Shown: in pieces, positions 22,998 through 35,195 of the stretch | How the letters are laid out: every line of letters starts with the position of its first letter | How positions within the stretch are numbered: position 1 is the first letter of the stretch | Assembly (NCBI GenBank): GCA_035771175.1 | Contig: CM069596.1 | Coordinates: 12,047,001 to 12,111,000 of the forward strand | Source: Paratinospora sagittata | Lineage: Eukaryota > Streptophyta > Magnoliopsida > Ranunculales > Menispermaceae | Direction of reading: 5' to 3' | Length of the DNA stretch: 64,000 bases | The notes under the pieces: generated by a model | What the model was told of the DNA's origin: nothing | Databases searched by the model: none | What the model saw: only the letters and a program-made list of their open reading frames with translations | Made by a program: the position numbers and the translations under genes

Positions 22998-25900
22998 TGT
23001 GACGCCCTGAAAATTATTTCATCTAGCCCATAACCCAATTGCACTTTGCCCAAACTCTATGTGTTGCCTTGATATGTTTGGTGTTTGTTTGATGGTTGTT
23101 TAATGTTTGTATAGTTGATGCTTGATAATGTATATAAATATGTGTATCATAAATTGTATATGGGTCATGTTAAATTAAATTATAATGCATATGTTATTAT
23201 TTATGCATGGGCCCATTAAACCATGAATTGATATGGGTTAGGATTGATTGAATAAAAAGATAAATGAGAATGAAAATTTGGTGTATTAAATGGATTGAAC
23301 ATTTAAAATACATGGAAGCATGAGATTGGTTAAAGTACATGTGGTTGGTATGGGTAGTATGAGACCAACACATGTGAAGGTTGGTGCATGAAAGTGGACA
23401 AGTGTCCCATGCCCACTTCTCTAATCCAAGAATGTGCTAGAAAGTGAGGTGAGTGGAGAAGAGAATCCAAGAATGTGCTAGAAAGTGAGGTGAGTGGAGG
23501 AGAGAATCCAAGAATGTGCTAGAAAGTGAGGTGAGTGGAGGAGGGAATCAAGGAAGTGCTAGAAATAGGTGAGTGGAGAGAAAGGAAAACAAGAAGAGAA
23601 AGAAAAGAAGAGAAAGGAAAGAAGAAGAGAAAGAATGAGGGAGTTGCAGGAGGAAGATCTCTGCGACATTTTCATCAAAGAGCTGGATCTTTGGGATATA
23701 TGGTCAGATTGAGCTCAAAATTTGTCAGCAAGTTAGTAGCTTATGGTTATTCATTCTGGTCGGTGGAGATCTTGATCAGAGATTTCGTCTAAGAGATCTA
23801 ACCTCTCAAACAAAGCTGGTCGGAAAGTCTGGATTTCTCACGCCGTTTTTCTCAAACTTCTAGATCTCCTTAATTTACCGTTGGATGGATATAAAATTTG
23901 GGTATGTCGTGTAAAACAGATAGTTCTGCATTCTGAACGGTGGAGATCTTGATTTAGAGTATCTTCTGAGAGATCTAACCTCTGAAACAAAGTTGGACGG
24001 TGATTCTGGATTTCTCGTGGTGTTTCGCTCAAACTTGTAGATCTCCTAAATCTACCGTTGGATGGATATCAAATTTGGGTATGTATTTTTTAACTATTTC
24101 TATATTCTGAACGGTGGAGATGTGTATTCGTTGAGTATTTTGTGTGATATAGTCATTTGAGTTTGAGTATTGCAGGAAAGGAAAAATTGTCTGATTAGAG
24201 ACTTGTTCATCAAATATACTTATCTTTTCGGTCCACCGTTGGATTGGGCTGATATTTGGGCAGAAGGTTTGTATCTTCACATACTTCAATCAGTACGGTT
24301 GATTTTGTGATTACATATTTCTGTTGGTATATTGATACATCTGAACAGAATAGTAAATGAAGAATTGGTAGGGTTGCTTGTATTAGACCTAAATTTAGAA
24401 TATGAACTTAAACCTTTCCAAATAGCTTGCATGTCAACTATGTTGACCTAGTTGCCATTGTTGATGAACCCATGATGCAAAATCAGTGATATACATGGCT
24501 GAACATGGTGACCTAGTGTAAATCGACAATATGGCCTAAGTATGGAAAATTTCATATTTTAGGGCTTTTGATGCTTTTGGCCTAGAATCATTGAATTGAT
24601 GCAACTTATGTTTAATTAAGCATGATTAGAGTTGATTATGCTACTGATTTGGTGGTTGTGACCATATCATGGGTTAGGCCTACTTGTGATCAAGTGACCA
24701 AATTTGGGCATGTTTATGCCTAAGGAATTGAAAATCAGTATTTTTGATTAATAGAATGGTTTATGTATGAGAACTATGCATTAGAGGCCTAAGTCATGTG
24801 ATTTGAGTTGAATGATGGGATTAGATGGGATTTAGGCCTATTGTTTATATGTGGGCTGATTTAGGGTTGATGTGTAATGTCTATGTGATTGAGCATAGAA
24901 ATTGATGTATGGTAGGATATTGATGTATGTTTCAGGATCTTGATTGGGTTGATTCGGTTTGGTGGTCGTGTGTGGTTAAATACTCTCGCGAGGCTTGGTT
25001 GTGAGTAGACTTCATTTATGATTACATCTTTTATGTCATCATATCACTTATATATATTGTATGTTGAAAGCATGAATGTGTTCTAATGTTTTGAATGATG
25101 CATTGATTTGAGAAAACCTTATGACTTTGGTTGGGCCCATCTATCTGGCTAATAGGGGGACTTAACCTTGTCATAGGAGGGTTTTAGGAAAGGAAATGAT
25201 TGGGGTCAACGGCACGGTGAAATAGACGTGTACTAGTAACCTAAATAAACATGATTGGGGTCAACGGTACGGTGAAATAGACGTGCACTAGTAACCCAAT
25301 GCGTGTGGAATGTGGATCCAAGTTGATAAGCTTTTACTTGCATCGAATTTATTATAAATGCTTGATATCTATATGTTATGAGCTTTTAATCATGCTACAC
25401 ATTGGCATGCATACATGATATTTATTGATGAGTATTGATAGCATATTTGAATTCTATTCACTGGGCACCGTTGGCTAACCCTCATTTTCCTCTTTCAGGT
25501 CCTTCTGTCCCGAATAAGGGCAAAGGAGTGGTTATATCTTGAGGGCCTTGCCTGCGAGAGAATCCAAAGCCTCGATGTGAGTTGTGAGGCATTTTGATTG
25601 AACTGTGTTTTAAATTATGAAGTATTATATTTTGGATTATGTAATTATAACACTTACCACATTGTAGTATGGGTGAGTTGGGACTTGTTAGATAAACCAT
25701 GTGGGCATATGACGGTTTTTATTTGTACCCACAATTTTGGACTTTATGTGTATGTCAATTTTAATGGACTGTAGGGATTATGATTTTATTTATGGTTCAT
25801 TTTTATGGATTATCTCTTGTCTTTGATGATTAATACGGTGGGTAGTTTTGTTTAGTACCTTTTGATATTATGTCGTTGTTTGAAATAAGGCTCGTAGGGT

Positions 25901-26018
25901 CTCAACCACCTCATGGGAGTTGAGGAGTGGTCGGAGATGCCTACGCCGGGCGTCTCGCCCCGGCATTCCGCATGCCATTCCCTGCGGGGTTGGTGGTCCG
26001 GGGCGCGGGGTCGCCAAA
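22998..26018 (+). repeat. 3' LTR of inner Ty3/gypsy element
   Basis: The LTR is 3,021 bp, starting TGTGACGCCCTG and ending GTCGCCAAA. It has one fewer 41 bp unit than the 5' LTR. From about 24300 to its end it is virtually identical to the 5' copy. The conserved CAGGT module lies at 25459-25500. Confidence 0.95.
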
Positions 26019-26023
26019 TAATA

Positions 26024-27178
26024 AATGTGGCAAGAATTCCCGAAAGATTTGATTTTACATTGAATTATTATCCTGGGAAAGGCCAATATGTTGCTGAGGC
26101 ATTGAGCAGGAAACAGGCTGAAACTTGAGTAGTATCTATCAGTTAGCCATAAATGGAGATTGGTGTAAGTGAGAGGTACAGTTATGAGTGTACTCTCTGT
26201 TACTCCATGTGTTGATATTTGTGCTCAGATGCATGTTCAGCTGATTAATACTCATATTCAGAAAGTAAGATTTATGATGAGACGAGTATGATATCAGTAT
26301 GAAAGATTATGAAATTGGCAATATAGATTGTGTTAAATGAAGATGGGATTCAAATGGTATTTTATGGGTTATGGGTAGAAATGATACCATTTAGATAACC
26401 ATTAGTGGACTGATAAGTCTATGTATTCTTCCAATGAACACCAGAATCCTTTTGATAGACTGAGCAGATGTGTGAGATAGGGAGATTGTATGGGAGTACT
26501 TAGATATTTGTCATGTCGGATTAAGATCCGAAGATTGTGTCGAGATCTGATATATGATGCAGACTCGATTTGGTACTCATATCCTTCTCAGTGTGATATG
26601 TACTCTCAGACTGGTTGACAGACTGAGAGAGTGACTTTGATGCTTGCGAGCATGCTCGGGTCTGGTATACTTGAATTTTGGTGAACGTTGGAAGGAATAC
26701 TTTATGTGTGTCAACTTATGTGTATAAGCAACTATGATAATAGCATAATGCTGGCACTTGATAATAAGCCTTATAGATCTCCAACTTGTTGATTTGAAAG
26801 TATGGAGTTATTGTTTTTGGTGCCACAGGATATTATTAAATACACAAGGTTGTTATATAGGCCTTAAAATTTATTGTGGCTGACTCAGTTTTGTTAAGGG
26901 TCTTACCACAGAAAGGTCAAATGAGATTTGAAATAAAAGGAAAGCTCGCACCACGATTTGTTGGACAAGTAAAGATCCTTGATCGGATGGTCCATTGGCT
27001 TACCGATATTAATGTTGAGGAAATGTCATTCGGAATTCCATATATGTTATGGATATAACTCAACTCTAAGTTGGGGAGGATATCACGTATCAAGAAGAGC
27101 AAACATGGGAGTTGAAATATAAAATCCGAGAGCAGTTTTCTGGGATGAGTATCACTTAAGGAATATTCTTTAATTCTA
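26024..27178 (+). pseudogene. Eroded pol of outer element, 3' part (RNase H end and integrase)
   Basis: The outer element's reading resumes right after the duplicated TAATA. FDFTLNYYPGKGQ and ALSRKQAET (about 26046-26128) are the end of RNase H. At 26756-26800 a KPYRSPTC patch matches the integrase region before the C-terminal domain. At 26876-26970 ADSVLLRVLPQKGQMRF and [10 protein letters not shown] match the integrase C-terminal module of the inner element. The zinc finger and catalytic core between them are too damaged to read. Downstream coding has no open frame. Confidence 0.75.
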
Positions 27179-27213
27179 AATTTCGAGGACGAAATTCCTT
27201 AAGTTGGGGAGAT
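27179..27213 (+). promoter_or_regulatory. Pre-PPT hairpin and polypurine tract, outer element
   Basis: AATTTCG-AGGA-CGAAATT (27179-27196) pairs perfectly over 7 bp. Compared with the inner element one C-G pair is replaced by T-A, and the loop is identical. The purine tract TTGGGGAGA (27204-27212) leads into the 3' LTR start at 27214. Confidence 0.8.
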
Positions 27214-28974
27214 TGTAACACCCCGCAATTTTAATTAAATATATATACGTTGAAGTACGCGTATATCGAGATGTATAATACACATATTTTATACGTATGA
27301 GCTAAATATACACGTATTTGATACGTATGCGCTAAATATACGCGTGTATGATTAGTAAATAAATAAAATTATGAGATGAAGATGATACATATGAGATCAT
27401 CCTATTAAAAAAAAAATGGAGTTGAATTAAATTGATTAATTTATGGGATTGGTTAATTAAAAATGTGGATTGGAGTATGATTTAATGGTTGAATGCATAG
27501 TATGACGAATACATGTGAAATAAGTGAATTGAGTTGATGGTACATGGTTTAATGAATTAAAGGGATTAATTTAGGGGGTGAGTTGGTTAATTATTGAGCA
27601 TGAGGGGTATGGGATCATTTTGATATAAAATAATTATTTTCTCCTTTCTCATCTCAAGCTCTCATACGTTAAAAAGAAAAAAAAAGAGAATAAAAAATGT
27701 GTAAAAAAGAAAAGAAGAGAGAGATGAGTGGAGTTGCAAAAGAAAGAATAAAAAAAATGTATAAAAGAATTAGAAAGAAATGAAAGGAAGTTGCTGGAAC
27801 AAAATTAAAAGAAGGGAAAGAGAAGAACAGAGAGAGTCGCACGAGAGAACGACGGAGAAGAAAGAAAGGAAAAAAGAGGGAGAACGCGAAATCCGAACCT
27901 GTGGTAGCTATTTTTGCTATTTTTCGTCGTAAAATTCCTATCTAAGCTAGATGTAACCTTTCTAGCGGAGTAATTTTTGTTGTGGGAGCCGTTTTACGGC
28001 GTTTTCAAAAATTGGGGTTTTGACCATTTGACAATTTTAATACAATTTACATCTTTCGGATGAATAGTGAATAGTGAATAGTAAAAATGAATAGTGAATA
28101 GTGAATAGTAAAAATGAATAGTAAAAAGTGAATAGTACTGTTAACAGTGATTTGATATTTTAGTAGCTACCGATATGGTAAATGATGATTCTCATGATAA
28201 TCTATGGCCATTTCAGTGTTTAAATTGAGAGCTTAAGGGCATGGATAAACGCTCTTGAGGAAGCAATATTGTTGCTTGATTTTAGAGGTTGGCTTAGAAA
28301 ACCCGTGTAACCACTGTGAGTATAGTTTTCTTGATTTGGTTCTTGTATGACATTGTACGCATATAAAATGTTTGATTGTATGCATGTTATATTTATATAT
28401 AATGCATTGAGTTTTATGGATCATGCAAACTGATTTTAGCAATTGGAGTTTGTAATGATGAGGTTTTGAGAGTCCTCATTGTCATTTCGTTAGGCACTAG
28501 ACCCGGATGAGGTTTTGCGAGTCCTCATTGTCAGTAGGTCTGTCCTAACAAGGGTTGGGATCCTTAAAATGACTGTTAATTGGGTAATGAGAGTTTGTGG
28601 CTACCTTGTAACGGCCATACAAGGGTTAGACCCGCTCTCTTGCCTTGCGGAGGAGGGAGATTTGTGCATTGTGTTATTGAAAATCATGAAATTATGTTGT
28701 TGACATGTACAATATATTCGTTGAATGATGCATGTGTTGAATAAGTGTTTGAAAGGATTTTAAATGTCATATTTCTCTAAATGTATATAATTGTCATCTC
28801 AAGAACTATATTCACTGAGCTGTTGTTTGCTCACCCTATTTCCTCCAATATTTCAGGTATTCAGTCGAAGGTAAAAGGAAAATTCGTGAGTGAAAATCAC
28901 GTGAGCCTTCGTCTGATATGTGTACGTATGCTTGGAGGAAATAACTTCTATTTTTGTTATTTTACTTATCACAC

Positions 28975-29009
<35 letters not shown>

Positions 29010-29316
29010 CACCTAGATGGGTTATGTGGTAAGATTATATAATGCTTGCGGTGATGGAATGAGATATCATAGATATTTATCAAGTGAGAATTTAATTTGT
29101 GGAATGAATGGAATAAATGTGAGTGGAATGATCATCTATATATATTTGATTTGATTTGATGTGTGGTATATAAAAAAAAAAAATTCTGTACAATTTTGGG
29201 AGTTTTGTGAGAGTACGTGAAGGCTGACAATGTATTATATACTGTATATGGGTATGTACAGTGTATGGTTCACTGTGCCGGTCATGACGTCAGCCTACGT
29301 CAGGGGCGTCGTGACA
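27214..29316 (+). repeat. 3' LTR of outer Ty3/gypsy element
   Basis: The LTR is 2,103 bp and shorter than its 5' partner, because of a 100 bp deletion at about 28025 and loss of part of the purine block. It contains the conserved module at 28813-28858 and a longer AT dinucleotide run (28977-29004) than the 5' LTR. Confidence 0.92.
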
Positions 29317-29321
29317 GATTG

Positions 29322-32183
29322 AGAGCTTGGGAAAGAGGGTTTAAGCTGGAAATTGATTGAATTGTTGGAGAAAACTTTGGGTAAGTAGTTCCTTTTTCAA
29401 TTGTGATCACTTTGATGGTTAAATTTTAGATTTTCCATGGTTGAACATGTAGTTTCTTAAAACCAGTTGTGTTGGAACAACAATGGGTTTGAGAGCATGT
29501 TCAATGATGACTTAGATGTGTTCTTGACGTGTTTTATGAATGGAAGTTGATTGGGATGTATTGGCAATGTTGAATTTCAAAACAATTGAGAGATAATTGA
29601 TGAAATTATGAATTGGACAAAACGTCAATGGAGGTGCTTGTGCTGTAAAATAATCAATTGAGCAATTTTGGCTAAGTATGTGTGTGAAGGAAGTGCATTT
29701 GACTTAGCTAGATTAGCAAAATATTGTGAGTATTTCTATTGTGGTTTTTATATATGACATTGTATTATATAAACTCTATTTTTATGAAATTGAAGCATAT
29801 ATGATTGCTACATTTGCATTATTACTTGAATGCATTAAACTCTTTGATTTGAATATGGAATATACTTAGACTTACTTGATGTAAGAAAAATATAGGATCA
29901 ATTCCAAAGAGGAAAGTTAGTGGACTAGACCTCAGAATGATCGAGATGATGGTTTGATAAGTTGAATTCTCCCTATAAATGCATATGGGGATATAGATTC
30001 ACTTACATTCCTGAGGGTTGTTGTGTAAAATTGCAAGTGCACAATATCATTAATAAGTAATAAAATGATGAATAGACTATCGTTCCCATGGAGATTTGTT
30101 ACTGAATTTCTATGTTAAATATTAAAATTGTTTCACCTAATCATATCTAAACACCAATTAAAATTCGTTGTAATCTAAAAAATAAAGTTAAATCTAAAAC
30201 AAATCAAAATTAATCAAAGTAATCAGAATAATTAAAACCTAGAATTACAATCTTCTCTCATATTTCAATTGGATTTATCTAACTAGTTTTCAATTAATTA
30301 ATTAATTAAATTTGTTAACCAAGAGTCTAAATTATTTACAAGCCTCTTTCGATGATCAAATAAAAATACCTTGAATAATTAAATCTCTATATTTCTATGA
30401 AATTTAAATTAAAACAAGATTCATTAAGATTATACTCTTCAATGATTACACATGTCACATGAGTATATTTCTATCTCACATGAACTCAATAGCTTTCGCC
30501 CTTATGATCATATGTTATTTTAATCAAGTTCACAAATCTAAACTCTCTTCGTCAAGATCATATAGATTCAACAAATAATCTAATTAGTGGTCAAGTAATT
30601 GGAAGCATTAAGAATGGATTAAAACAAAATAACTCTAAATAATCAATTAGAATCTAAAATCAAACATAAAATCCAATATCCATATGAGATCCAATTGTAA
30701 CTCTAGACAAACAACTTAGCTCATCATTGAATAGAAGAAAACATAAAAATATTGATGAATATGTTGAATAGAAATAAGAAGAAACTAGAAAACCAATTGG
30801 AAGATGTTGAAGATACTCCGTTGTTTCCAACTTCGCGTTCTTCGCCTCCTTTGATTCAATTTTCTTCAACTCATTCTCTTCTCTCTTTTTTCCTCTATGA
30901 TCCTTTGACAACCCTAAAAAATGGTCTTTATATAGCTACAAGTCCATAGGAAGTCGTCCAAGAATTGTCCAAGTCGAACTAAGAAAGTTCGCAACAAAAT
31001 TAGAAAGTTTATATTTTGAACTGCACATATGCTTTTTTCCTCGCCCTTTTTCTTCATGTTATCCACTCCAAATCAACCTCAAAACCCTTTCATCTTGTAT
31101 TATTTCAAGTAATGAATCCGTAGAAATAAACCACGCCCATTTTGGAGTTAAATTGAGAAAGTTATGGTTGAAATACAAAAGTCTCGTAAAATCGAAGTTT
31201 TTGGCGCCGCGGCGCCCAGTTACGGGTTTTTACACCTGTTTTTCCTGATTTTCTTGTGGACTTAGCCATTTTTCCACACTCCCAAGGCTTGAATGCACTT
31301 ATTTCTTCACTCTAACTCCCTTGGCTCCTCTTGCATCATGTCTTCATCTTCTCAATCATCATTTAGAACATCAAAGCACCTACAAAACACATCAAACCAA
31401 GTAAGTATCATGCTTTAATAATCTCATGAACCAACCTATAGAAATCCATACCGAAATAATGCAAAAATATCAAAATATAACTAAACTATCAAATAACCAA
31501 ATTTATGGTAAACTAACCTAATATATGAACTAAATACCATAAAACACACCTAAAACATGCTCCAAAACATATACTAAATACCTACTAATCAAAGGTGAGG
31601 ATTTATCTTTATGCATTATATGATATGTATAGAGTGGCAAAAAATGTATTTGTATCATGTTTTCAATGATGTTTACAATGTCATGTTTTCCTTATTGATG
31701 CATATATAATATCATTACTAGATTACTCACTGAGCTTGCTTTAGCTCACCCCACTCCCTATTTTTTACAGGTGGATATTACAAAGGCAAGGGCAAGGCTC
31801 CAGAGGGTTGATTGAGCTTGTCTGTTTGCTGATGTAAGTTTGGTGTGTTGAGGGAGTCAGTTTTATATCACTTAATTTTGAATATGTATAAATATATAAC
31901 AGTAAACTATGTCTATAATGGTTAGTGAGTTGTATAAATGATATAAATGACAAGGATACATGGGAATGGTATTAGATGATGTATGTGAGATTATAATCAT
32001 GGTACTATGTATATAGTAATGTATATTTTGAGACTTAATTTATATATAAGTCATGTGAGAAAAATATGGATTGGATATGAGATCAATATAATTCATATGT
32101 TGTGAATATGGAATGGTTTGATTATGTGTTTGGATGTGATTTGATGAGATTATCAGGTGTATGTGGAACCTCATATTTATTAA
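29322..32183 (+). mobile_element. Old LTR, right part, interrupted by an Athila-like solo LTR
   Basis: This continues the LTR begun at 8918. Segments 29322-30018 and 31592-32183 belong to it; 30019-31591 is a later insertion. The shared LTR module is at 31728-31772, about 410 bp from the right limit. The right end (about 32183) has no CA terminus and abuts the Tat-like protease fragment, so it may be truncated. No internal region of this element was found. Confidence 0.6.
30019..31591 (-). mobile_element. Solo LTR, Athila-like, minus strand
   Basis: On the minus strand it starts TGATTAGTAGGTATTT and ends in ATTGTGCACTTGC...ACACAACA. Flanks are AGGGT (30014-30018) and AAGGT (31592-31596), a duplication with one transition. 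It is homologous to the LTR at 45344-46718. Both carry a GCGAAGTTGGAAACAA segment, the CAATGATGARCTAAGTTGTTT segment and a terminal GAACGATA block. It contains a perfect 14 bp palindrome GGCGCCGCGGCGCC at 31203-31216. Reading frames inside are chance. Confidence 0.75.
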
Positions 32184-34241
32184 GTTCGGCACTTCACCAC
32201 CAAGAAACTTGTCATGACAGTAACCTTGTGCTCTGAATCTCATGTGTGACTGGCAAGGTAATCCTTCCCTCGTGCGTGACTCCATCTCCAGTGAAACCAA
32301 TCAAGGGGACGTCGACTGGGATGAGTTGTTCCTTTATCAATCCTAACTTTTTGAAGGCTGGCCAGTAAAGGATGTTTGTCAAACTCCCATTGTCCACTAG
32401 CATCCTATGGACGTTATAGTTGGCAATCAACATGGTCACAACCAAGGCGTCAGCATGTGGGTGAAGGATGCCCTAGGGCTCTTCTTCCGTAAAAGTTATA
32501 GTGAATTCACTTTGCTGCTACTTTTCGGGTCAAACCCAAGGTTCATAACTTTTGACCTGGCTTCTTGAACATACGTTTTCCTAGCTCGGTTGGAGGTACT
32601 GAGCTGATCTCCTCCGAAGATCGTCCTGATCTCCCCGATTGTTTCTGTTAGATCCCTTTGAGGAGGTGCATTCTTCTTCTGGTCAGAGTCTTTAACGAAC
32701 TCCCTCAGATGCCCTTTGCGAATTAATGTTTCAATTTCCTCCTTTAGGTCATGACAGTGGTCGGTATCATGACCATGGTCACGGTGGTAGCAACAATACT
32801 TATATTTGTTCCTCTGGTCAGCGGGTGTCTTCAACTTCTTGGGTCATCGCACGTAATCCCTGTCCTGAATCTCCAACAAGAATTTTTCCTGCAAAAAGTT
32901 TAGAGGTGTGTAGTTGGAGTAAAAGTTTTGAGAGACTTTATTGTTCGTCTAATCTCGATAACTGACTTCTTTCCTCCTTTGGTGTCCTCCTTGGGCTTTT
33001 CTTTTTTATCCCGCTTCTTCTTGCAGTATTTCTTTAAGCTCTTCGGGGAGCCATGTTCTTCCCGTTTTGCCTCTGCCTGCTCATTAGCATTAATGTACTT
33101 CTGAGCTCTATCCAAGATCTCCTTGTAAGTCTTGGTTTTTTTCTTACCAAGGGAGTAATGAAACCTCCTTGGTCTCAATCTGGCTACAAAGGTTGTTACT
33201 GTCGTCTTGTCATCATAGTCATCTACTTGGACTCTAACATCATCAAAGTGATCTAGATAGTCCTTAAGGCTCTCTCCTTACTTTTGCTTGATTGCCAACA
33301 AGTTAACCGACTTTTCTCTCTCATTTTTTCCAGCAAAGTGGTCGATGAATTTGTGGGTTATGTGTCCAAACGAGACAATAGAGCCCGTCCTCAGGGTTTG
33401 GAACCACTTCCATGTTGGACCACAGAGGGTAATCTGGAAACCCTTGCACATAGTGGCATCGTCATAGCCCTTGAACTGCATCCAAGACTTGTAGTTCTCA
33501 ATATGATCCCTAGGATTTTTTTTCTCCTTTGTACTCCTTCACTTTGGCAGTCCTGGCGTTCTTAGGTAAAGAAGCATTGTTGATCTCTTTCATGAACGAA
33601 GATGGGAGATCCTTGTACTCTTTGTAATGTCGAGCTTGATCTCCACTAGATCTCGTGGATTTGGATCTGGTGCTTTCAGAACCTACAGACCTCTTAGATA
33701 CCGACCTATTTTTGTCTGATTTCTCAGTGTCGAACCTCTTTTTAGGTACCGACCTAGTTAAGGAACTTTTCGCCATCCTAGGACATGCAGATGCTGAGTT
33801 TGGACCTCGTTTTGCTTCGAGGGAATGGCGCAAGTCTCCAATTGGTAGCAGCCTAGGGTTGGAGCTTGGTGAGCAGCAGCTCCGTACTGACTTTCGTCAG
33901 GAAGTTACCCTCGGGTGTCAACTCGCCTCCTCTTTATGAGGTCAGTAGTTGGGAGTGGCTCAAATGTGGAGTACTTAGTTCAGTATCTGGTATTGCATCT
34001 AATGCTGCTCCAGGACCATCTGGGAGATCTTTTCCAAATTCTTTTCGACAGCAGTAAGTCTGGACTTCTGCTTCTCAGCAAAAGATTTTTTCGAATTCTT
34101 TGGTGGCCTTCCTTTCTTCTTATCCTTAGGTGCCACCAGCTCAGCGACTGGTTCCACTTCTATCAAAATTTTCGCTTCCTAGCTCATTCCAGAAGAGTTG
34201 TTTCTAAGTTAAAGCGTCGTATCCCCATAGACGATACCAAA
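32184..34241 (-). pseudogene. gag-protease fragment of a Tat/Retand-like Ty3/gypsy element
   Basis: Minus-strand pieces read in order from high to low coordinates. A Ser/Lys-rich N-terminal region (33510-33833) is followed by gag core patches KGFQITLCGPTWKWFQTL, ITHKFIDHFAG and LLAIKQK (33278-33460). A Lys-rich linker follows (32900-33178). Then comes a YCCYHRDHGHDTDHC zinc-like finger and a DLKEEIETLIRKGHLREFV block (32690-32800). Finally an aspartic protease with MLVDNGSLTNILYW and PLIGFTGDGVTHEGRITLPVT lies at 32240-32410. The DNGSSxNIL protease form and the RDHGHDT finger are typical of the Tat/Ogre/Retand branch. Frames change several times. The fragment stops abruptly after the protease at 32184, with reverse transcriptase and integrase missing. 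Confidence 0.85.
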
Positions 34242-35050
34242 TGTTGGTGCAAGATTTGACCAACACCAGTAGATAATGTCACACTTCGATTTTTAAAACT
34301 TAAATTTAAAGTAATAAGAATAAATATTTGCTCTTATCACAAAAATAGCAAAAAAAAAATCAAGGCGTGAATGGTATCCATCTACCTTAACCCCAAAATA
34401 TTTACACAAGTAAAAATAAATTTAATAATATCATTTATATTCAAAATAAGGTTACAAGTTAAGATAGAAGAATACTCTTTCAATTTCTATGCCACGGACT
34501 ATAGATTCCAATTACCCAAATTGAATATTGAGTCATGTGGGTACTTGCCCTTGTCCATCCATTATGAACACAACATTTTAAATATATTCATCAAGTAGAA
34601 TTAACAAGTTCAAGTCCAAGGCATAAACATATAAAATAACTAATGAAATCTTCAACGACCACTATAGTGTTCCAAAAGCATTGATTTCTAATTCAACTTA
34701 TTTAATTGATATAATCAATTATTAAATAATTACTCAGTAATACTACCATAACGCTACTCAAGCCACTAACCCACCCCTATTACTGTGAGACACGTCACGA
34801 ACTTGCGACTTTATTCTTTCATGTACCTGCATGTGACAAATAGGGGTGAACTTGAAAGCCTAGTGGGTCATCTAAATCATTCACAACATTTTATTATGAT
34901 ATATACACAAGAACATAACAAACAAGTTTCACACACTAATCGTTGCAACATTTGATTGTTTGAGTTGAGAGTTCCATCACGTTTCAAATCACGCACCTTT
35001 AGGGAATCAAACCCCAGGCGGCACTACCCAAAATTATAAACTCGTTGGCA

Positions 35051-35195
35051 ATATTCATCATGAATAACTGTCCTATAATAAACATTGACGATATTCCTTA
35101 GAATAACTGCCCCATAATACTCATTGGCGATATTCCTTAGAATAACTGCTCCATAATACTCATTTACGATATTCCTTAGAATAACTGCCCCATAC
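35051..35195. repeat. 39 bp tandem repeat
   Basis: GATATTCCTTAGAATAACTG recurs at 35090, 35129 and 35168 (39 bp period), with a degenerate unit at about 35050. The sister LTR at 63635 has a single unit, so the array expanded only in this copy. Confidence 0.85.

Larger units (their letters stand above)
14964..26018 (+). mobile_element. Nearly complete Ty3/gypsy retrotransposon (Tekay/Del-like chromovirus), nested
   Basis: This is an 11,055 bp element flanked by perfect TAATA duplications (14959-14963 and 26019-26023). It has a 5' LTR 14964-18029, primer site 18031-18044, gag-pol from 18264 to 22954, a hairpin plus polypurine tract at 22961-22997, and a 3' LTR 22998-26018. Both LTRs end CCAAA where the sister solo LTR at 2244 ends CCACA. 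Pol domain order is protease, reverse transcriptase, RNase H, integrase, with a chromodomain-like tail, which is Ty3/gypsy order. It sits inside the RNase H region of the outer element and is the youngest full-length element in the window. Four stop codons and one frameshift make it non-autonomous. Confidence 0.95.
9562..29316 (+). mobile_element. Degenerate Ty3/gypsy (Tekay/Del-like) element, outer member of a nest
   Basis: The two LTRs (9562-11838 and 27214-29316) start TGTAACACCCCGC and end GGGGCGTCGTGACA. The flanking 5 bp are AATTG (9557-9561) and GATTG (29317-29321), a duplication with one transition. An initiator-Met-type primer binding site follows the 5' LTR, and a polypurine tract precedes the 3' LTR. 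The body is so eroded that only short patches of protease, RNase H and integrase can be read. Its RNase H region was split by the 14964-26018 element. The insertion order is therefore old LTR first, this element second, the inner element third. Confidence 0.9.

Noticed and set aside
29976..30060. Possible tRNA or small RNA gene at the LTR junction
   Set aside because: The sequence is explained as the end of an Athila-like solo LTR and its target duplication.
8913..32188. GTTCG at both ends as a target duplication of the old LTR
   Set aside because: The 5 bp match is real, but the right end lacks a CA terminus and the Tat-like protease does not continue on the left side as it would after a clean insertion. 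Kept only as a weak hint.
33284..34259. Plus-strand frames between 33284 and 34259
   Set aside because: They are antisense to the minus-strand Tat-like gag, which has recognisable motifs; the plus-strand translations have none.
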